A DNA stretch of 64,000 nucleotides. It comes from Chitinophagales bacterium. GTDB taxonomy: Bacteria; Bacteroidota; Bacteroidia; Chitinophagales; JADIYW01. Below, piece by piece: positions 38,726-47,464 of the stretch. Below the pieces are notes generated by a model that saw only the letters and a list, made by a program, of their open reading frames with translations, made no database searches and was not told where the DNA came from. Position numbers and translations under genes: made by a program. The number at the start of each line of letters is the position of its first letter. The stretch's first letter is position 1. The stretch spans positions 77,836 to 141,835 of the forward strand of contig JAMLHI010000002.1 of the NCBI GenBank assembly GCA_023957235.1. Reading direction: 5' to 3'.

Positions 38726-40390
38726 ATGCTTGAACCCGTCATTTCAAATATCCAAGATTGGCCGATAGCCAGAATCGCCAGACATCAAGATGAAATCATT
38801 GAAGATGTGTCTGAAGAAAGTTTGAATCAGATTATCCATCTCACTCAACAATCTAAAAGCATTAGAGATCTCATTGCTCAAGCTGTTTATTTAGAGAAAA
38901 TAAGATTAAAAGATGATCCTTGGGATGTTGATCCTGAGGATGAATCTGAATTCTGGGCTAAGGTGAAGAAAAGATTGAGCAGTTATGACCCTATCTTAAC
39001 TGATAAAAATGAAGTTCAAAAAATTGAAAATGATCTTTTGAAATTGATTATCAAAAGGTACACAGAAGAAATAATAGGCAACTTTGACCCCAAGCTATAT
39101 TGGTTTGCCCAACAGACATTACCCATTTTCTTTGGCAGGTTACTCAGTGCTTCTAGTGGTGGGATAAAATCTATTTTCAAACCAAAAATGGCTTTGAAAG
39201 ACCGTCTATTTATTACTGGTCCAATTGAAAAAATCAGACAACTATCTACAAAAGGAACTGTTATTCTTGTTCCTACCCATTTTAGCAATCTTGACTCAAT
39301 CATTATTGGCTATGGAATGACCACTATCGGACTACCTGCATTTCAGTATGGTGCGGGCCTCAATTTATTCAACAGTCGAATTTTAGGTTATTTCATGGGC
39401 AACCTTGGTGCTTATAAATTAGATAGACGTAAAAAAAATCTGATTTATATTGAAACATTGAAAGCCTACTCTAGAATAAATGTATATAAAGGTGCTCATA
39501 CCATCTTTTTCCCTGGTGGCACTCGTTCAAGAGCAGGGTCAATAGAAAAGGATTTAAAACTTGGATTAGTCGGCACAGTCATTGAAGCACAAAGAATGCA
39601 CTTTGAAAAAGAGGCTAATGATAATGCACACAAAATTTTTATTTTACCTCTCACAGTGAGCTATCATTTTGTCTTAGAAGCTTCCTCATTAATATCTGAA
39701 CATTTAAAAAGAACTGGGAAAGAGCAATTTATCATAGCCGATGATCCATTTCAAAGTGCGAGAGCCATCTTCAAATTTTTCTGGGAATTATTTTCAGCCT
39801 CATCTGATATTACCTTGTCTTTTAGTGAGCCTATGGATATTTTCGGTAATCAAGTAGATGATGAAGGCAATAGTATTGATAAATTTGGAAATAAAATTGA
39901 TATTAAAAGTTACTTTTCTAGAAATGGAGTGATTGCTAAAGATTCACAAAGAGAGCAAGTATATACAAAGATGTTGGGAGATATTATTCTTAAAAAATTT
40001 ATGACAGCCAATACTGTATATTCTTCTCATATGGTAGCATTTGTTGCTTTTGAAATTTTGAAAAAGAAATTTAATGAAACAGATATTTTCACCATCTTGC
40101 GATTGACAGAAGAAGACAGAGAAATACCATGGGATGATTTTGTATTTACATGCAACAGAGTCCGTGATGAACTCTATCAACTCAACAACCATAATAAGGT
40201 CAAATTAGCACCGCACATGACTTTGGAAATGGAAGATATTATCGAACACGGAATTCGAAATGTAGGATTGTATCACACACTCAGCCCCATTTACCGCACT
40301 AAAGAAGGAAATATTTCAAGTGAAGATTTGAAGCTATTATATTTTTATCACAATAGATTAGAAGGCTATGGATTACAAAAATGTATCTAA
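38726..40390 (+). CDS. Long 1-acyl-glycerol-phosphate/glycerol-phosphate acyltransferase-like protein
   Basis: 554 residues. The PlsC-like acyltransferase block lies in the middle: VPTHFSNLDSIIIGYG carries the HX4D motif (H and D about residues 189-194), followed by GAYKLDR and FFPGGTRSRAGSIEKDL, the usual acceptor-binding motif. About 180 residues of N-terminal and 200 of C-terminal sequence are beyond a normal PlsC, so it is more like a PlsB-size enzyme. It overlaps gpsA, which makes glycerol-3-phosphate, by 23 bp. Use of that substrate is a reasonable inference. Confidence 0.72.
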   Translation: MLEPVISNIQDWPIARIARHQDEIIEDVSEESLNQIIHLTQQSKSIRDLIAQAVYLEKIRLKDDPWDVDPEDESEFWAKVKKRLSSYDPILTDKNEVQKIENDLLKLIIKRYTEEIIGNFDPKLYWFAQQTLPIFFGRLLSASSGGIKSIFKPKMALKDRLFITGPIEKIRQLSTKGTVILVPTHFSNLDSIIIGYGMTTIGLPAFQYGAGLNLFNSRILGYFMGNLGAYKLDRRKKNLIYIETLKAYSRINVYKGAHTIFFPGGTRSRAGSIEKDLKLGLVGTVIEAQRMHFEKEANDNAHKIFILPLTVSYHFVLEASSLISEHLKRTGKEQFIIADDPFQSARAIFKFFWELFSASSDITLSFSEPMDIFGNQVDDEGNSIDKFGNKIDIKSYFSRNGVIAKDSQREQVYTKMLGDIILKKFMTANTVYSSHMVAFVAFEILKKKFNETDIFTILRLTEEDREIPWDDFVFTCNRVRDELYQLNNHNKVKLAPHMTLEMEDIIEHGIRNVGLYHTLSPIYRTKEGNISSEDLKLLYFYHNRLEGYGLQKCI

Positions 40391-41429
40391 TAAAACACCT
40401 GTCGGAGTAATCGGGGCAGGAAGCTTTGGCACTGCTGTTGCAAATCTATTGGCAGAAAACAATCCTGTCATCTTATACTCCAGAAGAGCGGATCGTGCTA
40501 ATGAAATTAATAAGACAAAAACCAGCTCTGGACAATCTCTCCATCCTCGAATTATTGCAACTAACGATATTGAATATATCTGCAAAGAATGTTTCCTCAT
40601 ATTTCCTAGTGTTCCTTCACAGGGATTCAGAGAGATGCTCCGTGAATTTGCACCCTTTTTACGACCAGACCATATTCTTATTCATACGACTAAGGGTTTG
40701 GATGTCAATCTAAAAACATCTGATAATATTTTAGATAAAACCATTTCTTTTGAACCGTCAGAAATTATGACGATGAGTCAGGTCATTTTACAAGAGACCA
40801 ATGTCAAACGTATTGGGTGCATGTCAGGTCCCAATCTAGCCAAAGAACTAGCGCAGCATCAACCGGCTGCCACTGTGATAGCCAGTCATTTTGATGAAGT
40901 GATTTCAGAAGCTAGAAACGCCATTAAAAGCCCTAGATTTCAAGTTTATGCCAGCCATGATATCTTTGGTGTTGAACTAGCAGGTGTATTAAAAAATACT
41001 ATGGCTATTGCAGCAGGAATTCTTAATGGAATGGGATATGGTCAAAACACTATGGCATTTATGTTATCAAGAGGTGTCAGAGAAATGATTGTCATAGGAA
41101 CAGCATTAGGTGCAGACAAATCAGCATTCTTGGGACTTGCGGGTATTGGAGATCTTTTTGCGACAGCTTCGTCTCCACTGAGTAGAAATTACACTGTAGG
41201 ATATAGGCTCGCACAAGGAGAATCATTGGATTATATCATCTCTACATCATCAGAAGTAGCTGAAGGTTTAAAAACAGTCAATATTTGCAATCATATCAGT
41301 CATCAATTAAAACTTGACACTCCTATCATCAAAACTGCTTACAGTATTTTGTTTGAAGAAATGGAACTTTCAGAAGCACTCAGCTATTTAATGAACTACA
41401 AAAGTTCTAAAGATGTAGATTACGTTTAA
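40368..41429 (+). CDS. gpsA: Glycerol-3-phosphate dehydrogenase NAD(P)+
   Basis: 353-residue soluble enzyme reducing dihydroxyacetone phosphate to glycerol-3-phosphate, the backbone of phospholipids. It shows the Rossmann start VGVIGAGSFGTAVANLLA, then HTTKGLD, SGPNLAKELAQHQPAA, ELAGVLKNTMAIAAGI and GLAGIGDLFATASS, the standard family series. Its first 23 bases overlap the acyltransferase upstream, suggesting coupled translation. The hydrolase gene follows at 12 bp. Confidence 0.93.
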   Translation: MDYKNVSNKTPVGVIGAGSFGTAVANLLAENNPVILYSRRADRANEINKTKTSSGQSLHPRIIATNDIEYICKECFLIFPSVPSQGFREMLREFAPFLRPDHILIHTTKGLDVNLKTSDNILDKTISFEPSEIMTMSQVILQETNVKRIGCMSGPNLAKELAQHQPAATVIASHFDEVISEARNAIKSPRFQVYASHDIFGVELAGVLKNTMAIAAGILNGMGYGQNTMAFMLSRGVREMIVIGTALGADKSAFLGLAGIGDLFATASSPLSRNYTVGYRLAQGESLDYIISTSSEVAEGLKTVNICNHISHQLKLDTPIIKTAYSILFEEMELSEALSYLMNYKSSKDVDYV

Positions 41430-41441
41430 ATCCATATCTTC

Positions 41442-42077
41442 ATGCAAGAACATTCAATAACAATCAACCGTACTGCCCGAATTTATACTTTAGGAGAATT
41501 AACCGCTGACACTGATTATATCTGGATTGTCATTCATGGTTATGGTATGCTAGCACAATATTTTATTAAGAAGTTTGATCATCTGGATTTGACTAAAAAC
41601 TACATCATTGCTCCAGAAGGATTATCAAGATTCTATAATGAGAACATGAGTGGACGTGTAGGTGCTTCATGGATGACAAGTGAAGACCGAGACAATGAAA
41701 TAAAAAATTATACTCAATATTTAGATGAAGTATTTCAACAATTTGTCTGCACTTCATTACAAAATATAAAAGTAATAGGCTTAGGCTTCTCTCAAGGAGT
41801 ATCCACACTCTTCAGATGGGCCAACAATAGCAATATACAATTTCATCAACTGATAGCATGGGCGGGGTCAATACCTATTGAAACCATCGAAAATTTCCAT
41901 TTAAAAACAACACCTCTCAAGATTTATTATAGTGAAGAAGATCCATATTTTTCTATTGAGCAGATTAATAAGTACTTATCACTTCTAAAAAACAATAATA
42001 TTGTATTTACCTTACAAGAATACAAGGGAGGACATAAGCTCATTAAAGAAGAAATACAAAATATAATTGATTTATAA
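41442..42077 (+). CDS. Alpha/beta-hydrolase, phospholipase/carboxylesterase family
   Basis: 211 residues of a serine hydrolase. The nucleophile is in GLGFSQG (G-x-S-x-G, about residue 118), the acid may be the Asp in SEEDPYFS and the His the one in GGHKLI near the end. The oxyanion turn is in VIHGYGM. Such enzymes cleave esters, including lysophospholipids; the neighbouring acyltransferase and gpsA fit a lipid role but the substrate is unknown. Confidence 0.75.
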   Translation: MQEHSITINRTARIYTLGELTADTDYIWIVIHGYGMLAQYFIKKFDHLDLTKNYIIAPEGLSRFYNENMSGRVGASWMTSEDRDNEIKNYTQYLDEVFQQFVCTSLQNIKVIGLGFSQGVSTLFRWANNSNIQFHQLIAWAGSIPIETIENFHLKTTPLKIYYSEEDPYFSIEQINKYLSLLKNNNIVFTLQEYKGGHKLIKEEIQNIIDL

Positions 42078-42186
42078 AGTTAATTTAGGGGCATTTTAGA
42101 CAAAATTTTAAATATTTCTGAAACTGTTTAACAACGCATTAACAATTTTAAGAAAATCTTGACTTTATCCATCCTTCATCTGCTCG

Positions 42187-42194
42187 TATCTTTG
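42187..42194 (+). promoter_or_regulatory. Promoter -7 element of the RlpA-like gene
   Basis: TATCTTTG matches TAnnTTTG, 21 bp before the start codon. A TTG at 42159 is too far upstream for ideal spacing, so the promoter is only moderately supported. Confidence 0.45.
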
Positions 42195-42215
42195 AGTATT
42201 CACAAAAATGAAAAG

Positions 42216-42650
42216 ATGAAACTAATAAAAATTTTACTGTTCATACTGGTAGCCAACACGCTATCTGTTGATGCTCGGGACAATTTTGAAGGCACCGCTT
42301 CTTTTTATGCAGATAAATTCGAAGGAAGAAAAACTGCTAATGGAGAAACTTACTTGCACAAATATTATACATGTGCACACAAGACTTTACCTTTTGGCAC
42401 TAAATTAAAAGTGACCAACCTTGCCAATAATGAAAGTGTAATTGTTACTGTCAACGACAGAGGTCCCTTTGTAGCCAATCGCTCTATAGACTTGTCAAAA
42501 GCTGCTGCACAAAAAATCAAAATGGTCAATCAAGGAGTAGCGAAAGTGTCTATCCAAATTATTAACAATGATTCTGAAGAATCTATTGAAGAATTTGATT
42601 TCCCAATAGAAGAAGAATCTGTTCAACTATCTGATTTGCTGAATTTCTAA
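42216..42650 (+). CDS. RlpA-family septal-ring protein (double-psi beta-barrel)
   Basis: 144 residues. The ATG at 42216 gives a signal peptide (MKLIKILLFILVANTLSVDA). The double-psi barrel follows: GTASFYADKFEGRKTANGE, HKTLPFGTKLKVTN and VNDRGPFVANRSIDLSKAAA. RlpA-type barrels are peptidoglycan lytic or binding proteins. No SPOR domain is present, so it is the short form. An acidic tail ends the protein. It is followed by a terminator at 42675-42704. Confidence 0.85.
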   Translation: MKLIKILLFILVANTLSVDARDNFEGTASFYADKFEGRKTANGETYLHKYYTCAHKTLPFGTKLKVTNLANNESVIVTVNDRGPFVANRSIDLSKAAAQKIKMVNQGVAKVSIQIINNDSEESIEEFDFPIEEESVQLSDLLNF

Positions 42651-42674
42651 TTAAAATTCTAGAACAAAATACTT

Positions 42675-42704
42675 ATCCCGACTCCTAAAAGTCGGGATTT
42701 TTTA
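42675..42704 (+). terminator. Terminator of the RlpA-like gene
   Basis: Perfect 9-bp stem ATCCCGACT/AGTCGGGAT (42675-42683 with 42690-42698), 6-nt loop, followed by T-rich sequence. Confidence 0.85.
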
Positions 42705-42802
42705 TTTAGATATAATTGGTTTTTACATATATCCATCTATCCCAAAAAATCAATACTATTCATTTTAATTGATATAAAATATTGCATTTTTATTTATTTT
42801 TA

Positions 42803-42820
42803 TAGCTACAAATTATAGCG
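42803..42820. promoter_or_regulatory. Operator-like site C directly before the XRE/S24 gene
   Basis: GCTA (42805-42808), core CAAATTA (42809-42815), TAGC (42816-42819): a perfect inverted repeat ending one base before the start codon. The 7-bp core is identical to both sites upstream of dinB, and the TA/TA immediately around it is shared by all three. Such a position suits autorepression by the S24 protein. Confidence 0.6.
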
Positions 42821-43600
42821 ATGTCATTTTTATCTGATAATATTCGATATCTCAGAACTCAACTCAACTGTTCCCAACAAAAAGTAGCTGATGAATTGAT
42901 GATTACTAGGGGAAGATATGCCAAGTATGAAGATGGAGCCTCAGAACCTCCTCTTGAAATTCTCATTAAAATATCCAAATATTTTCACGTAAGTATAGAC
43001 TTGCTACTTACTGTAGATTTAAGAAAGATTTCATTCAATGAGATGTTGACCTTGGCAGACAATCGTATTTTATTGCCTATACAAGTGGATAATTTGAAAG
43101 AAAATACTATAGAAATTATTCCCCATAAAGCATCCATGGGTTATCTGAATGGATACAGCGACCCAGAATATATTGAAAGTCTAGATACTGTTTCTTTGCC
43201 CTTTCTAAGTGCTGGAAAATATAGAGCTTTCCCTGCCAACGGAGACTCTATGCCTCCCCACAAAGATGGCTCTTATATCATCGGCAAATATATCGACAAT
43301 CCATCAGCACTCAAAAAAGGCAAAAGCTACATATTCATCACTCGACAAGATGGTATCACCTATAAAAGGTTAAATCAAATCGAAGCAGATAAACTTATAC
43401 TGAGTGCTGACAATATATTATACGAACCTTATACTATCTTACTGTCTGATATTTTTGAAATATGGGAATTTGCATGTAGTATCGCAACAAAAGAATATAC
43501 AAAAGATGATTTTCAATTGGACAATCAGCTCATTATTAATATGTTTAAGGAATTAAAAGAACGTATTCAAGAACTGACAGACTCAGCTAGATATATTTGA
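42821..43600 (+). CDS. XRE-family regulator with S24 (LexA-like) autopeptidase domain
   Basis: 259 residues. An N-terminal Cro/C1-type helix-turn-helix (about 5-65; LNCSQQKVADELMITRGRYA) is followed by an S24 domain. The Ser nucleophile is Ser143 (NGDSMPP) and the Lys is Lys182 (TYKRL). The putative self-cleavage site is KASMG (Met106-Gly107), where LexA has Ala-Gly. Such proteins repress until RecA filaments trigger cleavage. It is a monocistronic gene directly after an operator-like repeat also found before dinB-dnaE, so it is likely the repressor of that operon. That is inference. Confidence 0.85.
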   Translation: MSFLSDNIRYLRTQLNCSQQKVADELMITRGRYAKYEDGASEPPLEILIKISKYFHVSIDLLLTVDLRKISFNEMLTLADNRILLPIQVDNLKENTIEIIPHKASMGYLNGYSDPEYIESLDTVSLPFLSAGKYRAFPANGDSMPPHKDGSYIIGKYIDNPSALKKGKSYIFITRQDGITYKRLNQIEADKLILSADNILYEPYTILLSDIFEIWEFACSIATKEYTKDDFQLDNQLIINMFKELKERIQELTDSARYI

Positions 43601-43638
43601 CAAATAGGAATTTTCAATTATAATTTTCAACAAAAATA

Positions 43639-44406
43639 TTACAAGTCTTTCTTATCAAACTTTCTTACTGAAAGATACAAAGGCAATATCATCCATAATA
43701 TCAGTACACCAAAGGAAAACAAAGAACCCATATTTCCTGCAAAACTTTGTTTGAAAATAGCACTTGTTGCTCCCATTAATGCCGAGACATCCATATTCAA
43801 TAAGGATATAATTCGCACTAAATCAATAGGGTTCATAACACTTAATCCAATAATTAATTTCTCAAGCGGGTATTCTAAAAGTTGAAATAATACAAACAAT
43901 ACAACGCCATCAAATAATAAAGTAAAATATAGCCATGTCAATAAAGACACACCGATACCCTTGGTTTTATCTTTAATATAAACCGAAATAAACATAGATA
44001 CCGAAACAAAAATGACCGATAATATCCATCCAGTAATAATCATGATAATCCCTACACTATTAGCTGAAAATAATAAAACTGGAATTCCGCAGCCAATAAA
44101 AAAAGCCAAAGACAATGCAGAAGCCAAACCTATAAAAAAGCTCAACCACAATGATTTTCTTTGAATAGGCTGAGCCGCCAAAAGCTCAATAAATTCAGAC
44201 GAATTATAAATATAAATCGTTGAGAACATAATACTTATAAGAGGTATTAATATTAAATTCAAAGTCAACAAGCTCAACAGACTTTTTTCTGGAACTTCTT
44301 CAATTATAAATAAGCCCATTGAAAAAAGAAACAAGAATACCATATAAGCAATGACAATCTTATTCCTCAAAATATCAAAAGCTACATATTTAACAACCTT
44401 CTTCAT
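43639..44406 (-). CDS. nosY: NosY-like ABC transporter permease
   Basis: 255 residues with about six membrane helices, no signal peptide. It pairs with the ATPase NosF, three bases upstream, in the ABC system that with NosD supports maturation of nitrous oxide reductase (assembly of CuZ, probably sulfur supply). It is the last gene of the nos cluster. The permease type is clear from the neighbours and topology; the exact substrate is not known from sequence. Confidence 0.8.
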   Translation of the reverse strand: MKKVVKYVAFDILRNKIVIAYMVFLFLFSMGLFIIEEVPEKSLLSLLTLNLILIPLISIMFSTIYIYNSSEFIELLAAQPIQRKSLWLSFFIGLASALSLAFFIGCGIPVLLFSANSVGIIMIITGWILSVIFVSVSMFISVYIKDKTKGIGVSLLTWLYFTLLFDGVVLFVLFQLLEYPLEKLIIGLSVMNPIDLVRIISLLNMDVSALMGATSAIFKQSFAGNMGSLFSFGVLILWMILPLYLSVRKFDKKDL

Positions 44407-44409
44407 TAT

Positions 44410-45126
44410 CTAAACTCTTTTATCAATATTCATAATTTGAGCAATAGCTTCCGTCAGCTTTGTCTTTCCCGTATCCGATTTAACTTGGTCAATAGGCTTG
44501 TTAAAAACAATTTTTCCTTCTTCCATATAAACAATCTGGTTGACTATCTCATCTAGTTCACTCAGAATATGAGAAGTAATTAAAATAATTTTTCCTTTCT
44601 CCTTCTCCTTCAAAATTTTCTCTTTAAGAATAATTGCTGACAAAGGATCCAATCCAGCAGTTGGTTCGTCTAAGATGAATACATGAGGATGAAACAGAAA
44701 AGCAAGATAAGCACTTACCTTCTGCCTTGTTCCACCAGAAAGAGTTCCCATCCTTTTATGAAGAATATCTTTTAATTTGTAGCTATCATATAATTCTCTA
44801 TCCAGTTTATTCAATTGAGCATCTCTTAAATCTTCAACCATTCCTATCACTTGCCCTACAGTCATATTCTCGGGATATTTTCCTATCTGAGGCATATAAC
44901 CAATATTATTTCTATATTTCCAATCCTTCTTTATTGATTTCCCATCAAAAAAAATCTCTCCAGTATCAGGAATGACCATCCCAAGTAAAGCTTTTATCAA
45001 AGTCGTCTTACCACAGGCATTAGGGCCAATCAATGCAATAATATTACCCTCCTGAAGTGTAAGTTCAATATTATTCAAGACCTTGAATTTATCAAATTGT
45101 TTATTTATTGCTGAAAACTGAATCAT
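44410..45126 (-). CDS. nosF: NosF ABC transporter ATPase
   Basis: 238-residue ABC ATPase with Walker A GPNACGKTTLIKALLG, signature LSGGTRQK, Walker B and D-loop FILDEPTAGLDPLS, and H-loop ITSHILSELDEI. In the nos operon it energises NosY for NosZ maturation. Its 5' end overlaps nosD by 26 bp; only three bases separate it from nosY. Confidence 0.88.
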   Translation of the reverse strand: MIQFSAINKQFDKFKVLNNIELTLQEGNIIALIGPNACGKTTLIKALLGMVIPDTGEIFFDGKSIKKDWKYRNNIGYMPQIGKYPENMTVGQVIGMVEDLRDAQLNKLDRELYDSYKLKDILHKRMGTLSGGTRQKVSAYLAFLFHPHVFILDEPTAGLDPLSAIILKEKILKEKEKGKIILITSHILSELDEIVNQIVYMEEGKIVFNKPIDQVKSDTGKTKLTEAIAQIMNIDKRV

Positions 45127-46381
45127 TAGTTAAATGCTTTATTTTTTTCATAACAGGAGCTGTATCTTTTAAATTCTCAGGAGTTAAACTAGGAAAAACA
45201 CTCTCTGCTTTATCCATTAGCTTAACAAAAAAACTTCTAAACAACATCAATGTTCCTGGATTGCGCTCAATGATTAGAGAATAAAAAGTAATAGGTCTGT
45301 ATGGCACATCCCCAATTCCATCTTTATTGAGGTCATATCCCTCATATTTATCCCAATAATTACGATCCATTGATTTCATCACGAGATTTCCATTAGTAGC
45401 CAAGTCAAAGGTGTTGCCAATAAAATTATTCTGATTTAGCTCTACATCAGAACAACTAGCCTGAACTTTTAACGCCCAGCCATTTTTTAAAAATTGATTA
45501 TTGAAAATTTGAATCCGATTAGCTCCATCAGAAAGAATTGCAATAGTATTTTCATGAAAGACATTATTCTCTATCTTACTATCATCAATCTCTTTCAAAA
45601 GCACACCATAAGCTGCATTGCCCCAATTCTCTGCAAACAAATTATTGACCATGTGTACCCTTTTACTATACATCACTGCCACACCAGCACCGTTACTTCT
45701 GAATTCATTTTTCTTATATAAATTGTCATGGGAAAACATGAAATGCAGCCCATATCTTTTGTTCCCAACACTATGATTATTCTCAATCAGAGATTGTGTT
45801 ACAAACTCAAAATATATTCCATCCCTATGACCTTTGATTGTATTATTTTTGAGAGTAAGATGTTTGCTTTTCCAACAATGAATCCCATTTGAAGAAGGTT
45901 TTCCTTTTGTCATTCCAGAAATCAATTCATTATTGAGATATGAAACATTACTTGAATTTATCGTGTGAATTCCAAAGAAATTATTCTCAAACCTACAATT
46001 TTCAACAACTATATTTTTTGAATTTTTAATCTTTAATGCTGCAATATCAGTAAAACTTGAGCTCCCCGAATTTTTAAAGACGACTCCTTTAATACGGACA
46101 TTATCATGTTCTACCAATAAATTTTCATATTTATTTTCCCCATCAATCACTGGCAAACCCTCTCCAATTATAGTGAGACCTTTATTCAGCAATATAGCTC
46201 CTTCCTGATACACTCCTGATTTAACAATCAGTGTATCTCCATCTTTCAATTGCTGAAATGCGTTAGAAATAACCTTTTGCTGATTCACTGGAGACACTAC
46301 TATAGTTGTAGCATATCCATTCAAAATCCAAAAAGGGAAAAATAAAAATAGACTTATTTTGAACGTAAAAACTCTTCCCAT
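45101..46381 (-). CDS. nosD: NosD periplasmic copper/CuZ-assembly protein
   Basis: 426 residues: signal peptide (LFLFFPFWILNGYA) then a long right-handed beta-helix of carbohydrate-binding/CASH type repeats (NKYENLLVEHDN; NNHSVGNKRYGLHFMFSHDN; NFIGNTFDLATNG). NosD works with NosF/NosY in building the CuZ cluster of NosZ. It overlaps nosL upstream (28 bp) and nosF downstream. Confidence 0.88.
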   Translation of the reverse strand: MGRVFTFKISLFLFFPFWILNGYATTIVVSPVNQQKVISNAFQQLKDGDTLIVKSGVYQEGAILLNKGLTIIGEGLPVIDGENKYENLLVEHDNVRIKGVVFKNSGSSSFTDIAALKIKNSKNIVVENCRFENNFFGIHTINSSNVSYLNNELISGMTKGKPSSNGIHCWKSKHLTLKNNTIKGHRDGIYFEFVTQSLIENNHSVGNKRYGLHFMFSHDNLYKKNEFRSNGAGVAVMYSKRVHMVNNLFAENWGNAAYGVLLKEIDDSKIENNVFHENTIAILSDGANRIQIFNNQFLKNGWALKVQASCSDVELNQNNFIGNTFDLATNGNLVMKSMDRNYWDKYEGYDLNKDGIGDVPYRPITFYSLIIERNPGTLMLFRSFFVKLMDKAESVFPSLTPENLKDTAPVMKKIKHLTNDSVFSNK

Positions 46382-46797
46382 TCCATTTCAATTCCTAAAT
46401 TATGTATTGTGCGATAAGACTCCAAACTATCTTTCACACCAAATGCTGCAACATTTGAACCCATAGGGCTTTGCAAATCCTTGTCGTAAAATAAAAATGA
46501 ATTTTCTATTTGTATCAGTTTCTCAGAAACAGAAAAATCAATCACCCAAGTAGAATGAATATTTTTCTCTTCAACTTTCTTTTCATCCATAAATCCTTTC
46601 AGACAATGTAAATCATCAAACTTATACACCCTACCTTTTTGAGTAACAATCTCAGCACCGAAACGGCGATCGCTAATAGTCATCATACAATAATCACAAT
46701 CTTCTTCATCAAAATGTATCTCATGAGGTCTAGGGGTACAAGCACTCAGGAGAATAATCATTAAAAATAATAAGGAAAACTTTATCACATCTCTCAT
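46354..46797 (-). CDS. nosL: NosL copper-chaperone lipoprotein
   Basis: 147 residues with a lipoprotein signal ending in LLSAC. The NosL domain contains CDYCMMTISDRRFGAEI with the Cys and Met residues known to bind Cu(I), and KFDDLHCLKGFM. NosL delivers copper to apo-NosZ. It lies seven bases after the four-helix membrane gene and overlaps nosD. Confidence 0.88.
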   Translation of the reverse strand: MRDVIKFSLLFLMIILLSACTPRPHEIHFDEEDCDYCMMTISDRRFGAEIVTQKGRVYKFDDLHCLKGFMDEKKVEEKNIHSTWVIDFSVSEKLIQIENSFLFYDKDLQSPMGSNVAAFGVKDSLESYRTIHNLGIEMEWEEFLRSK

Positions 46798-46803
46798 ATA
46801 TCA

Positions 46804-47430
46804 CTAAGATTTCTTTGAAGATAAAAATTCTGTAACAAAAACTGCAGCAATCATCACTCCTACTCCTCCCATCAACCATCCACCAATATCTGGAATGGAA
46901 TATGCACCAAAATTTAAAAGCTGCTTAAACCCAATCAACGGAGGCTGATATGTCATACCTGGAACCTGAATAGGCGCTTTGGGGTCTAGGTTGTGCCCAT
47001 AATCATAAAGCCATTTGTAAAAATCTACCATTGACAAAATACCAAATAGAACAAACCCTATTGCCCATGAATAAAAAAAACACCTTTTATTAATAAATGC
47101 AACCAATAACGCCCAAAACGCAAAGAAGCCTAATATATATGGGAGAACAGTAAATTCAATAAAATTCTCTGCATGCAATTCCTGCATACCGATATAATGA
47201 TTGAGTCCATTAATAATTTCAACATCTCCTTCTAGTTTATTGGCATAGATATACATCTCCAAGCCTTCAGGATATTGAGGTGCATCCAGCTCTATTCTCC
47301 AAATTGGTAATAAAATAACTATTGCTAAAGCAATTCCAGAAATAACAGATGCTATTCTGGTAATTCCTCTTAAAGCAGATTTTCCAGATAAATTCATAAG
47401 CTGTTTTTTATTTAATGATGGGCTATTCAT
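46804..47430 (-). CDS. Four-helix membrane protein of the clade II nos cluster (NosB-like)
   Basis: 208 residues from the ATG at 47430 (the longer reading would overlap nosZ). Four membrane segments are evident (SVISGIALAIVILLPIW, PYILGFFAFWALLVAF, SWAIGFVLFGILSMVDFY, GGWLMGGVGVMIAAVFV). A small multi-helix protein directly after nosZ is a hallmark of clade II clusters and is often called NosB; its role, perhaps electron transfer or assembly, is not established. The name is by position and topology only. Confidence 0.7.
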   Translation of the reverse strand: MNSPSLNKKQLMNLSGKSALRGITRIASVISGIALAIVILLPIWRIELDAPQYPEGLEMYIYANKLEGDVEIINGLNHYIGMQELHAENFIEFTVLPYILGFFAFWALLVAFINKRCFFYSWAIGFVLFGILSMVDFYKWLYDYGHNLDPKAPIQVPGMTYQPPLIGFKQLLNFGAYSIPDIGGWLMGGVGVMIAAVFVTEFLSSKKS

Positions 47431-47464
47431 AATAAATAGCCCATCACAATTTAATATAATAAAA

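Noticed and set aside
42760..42790. Second operator half before the XRE/S24 gene (ATTGATA near 42769)
   Set aside because: The right arm (TATCAAT) and the CAAATTA core are missing, so it does not fit the pattern of the other three sites.
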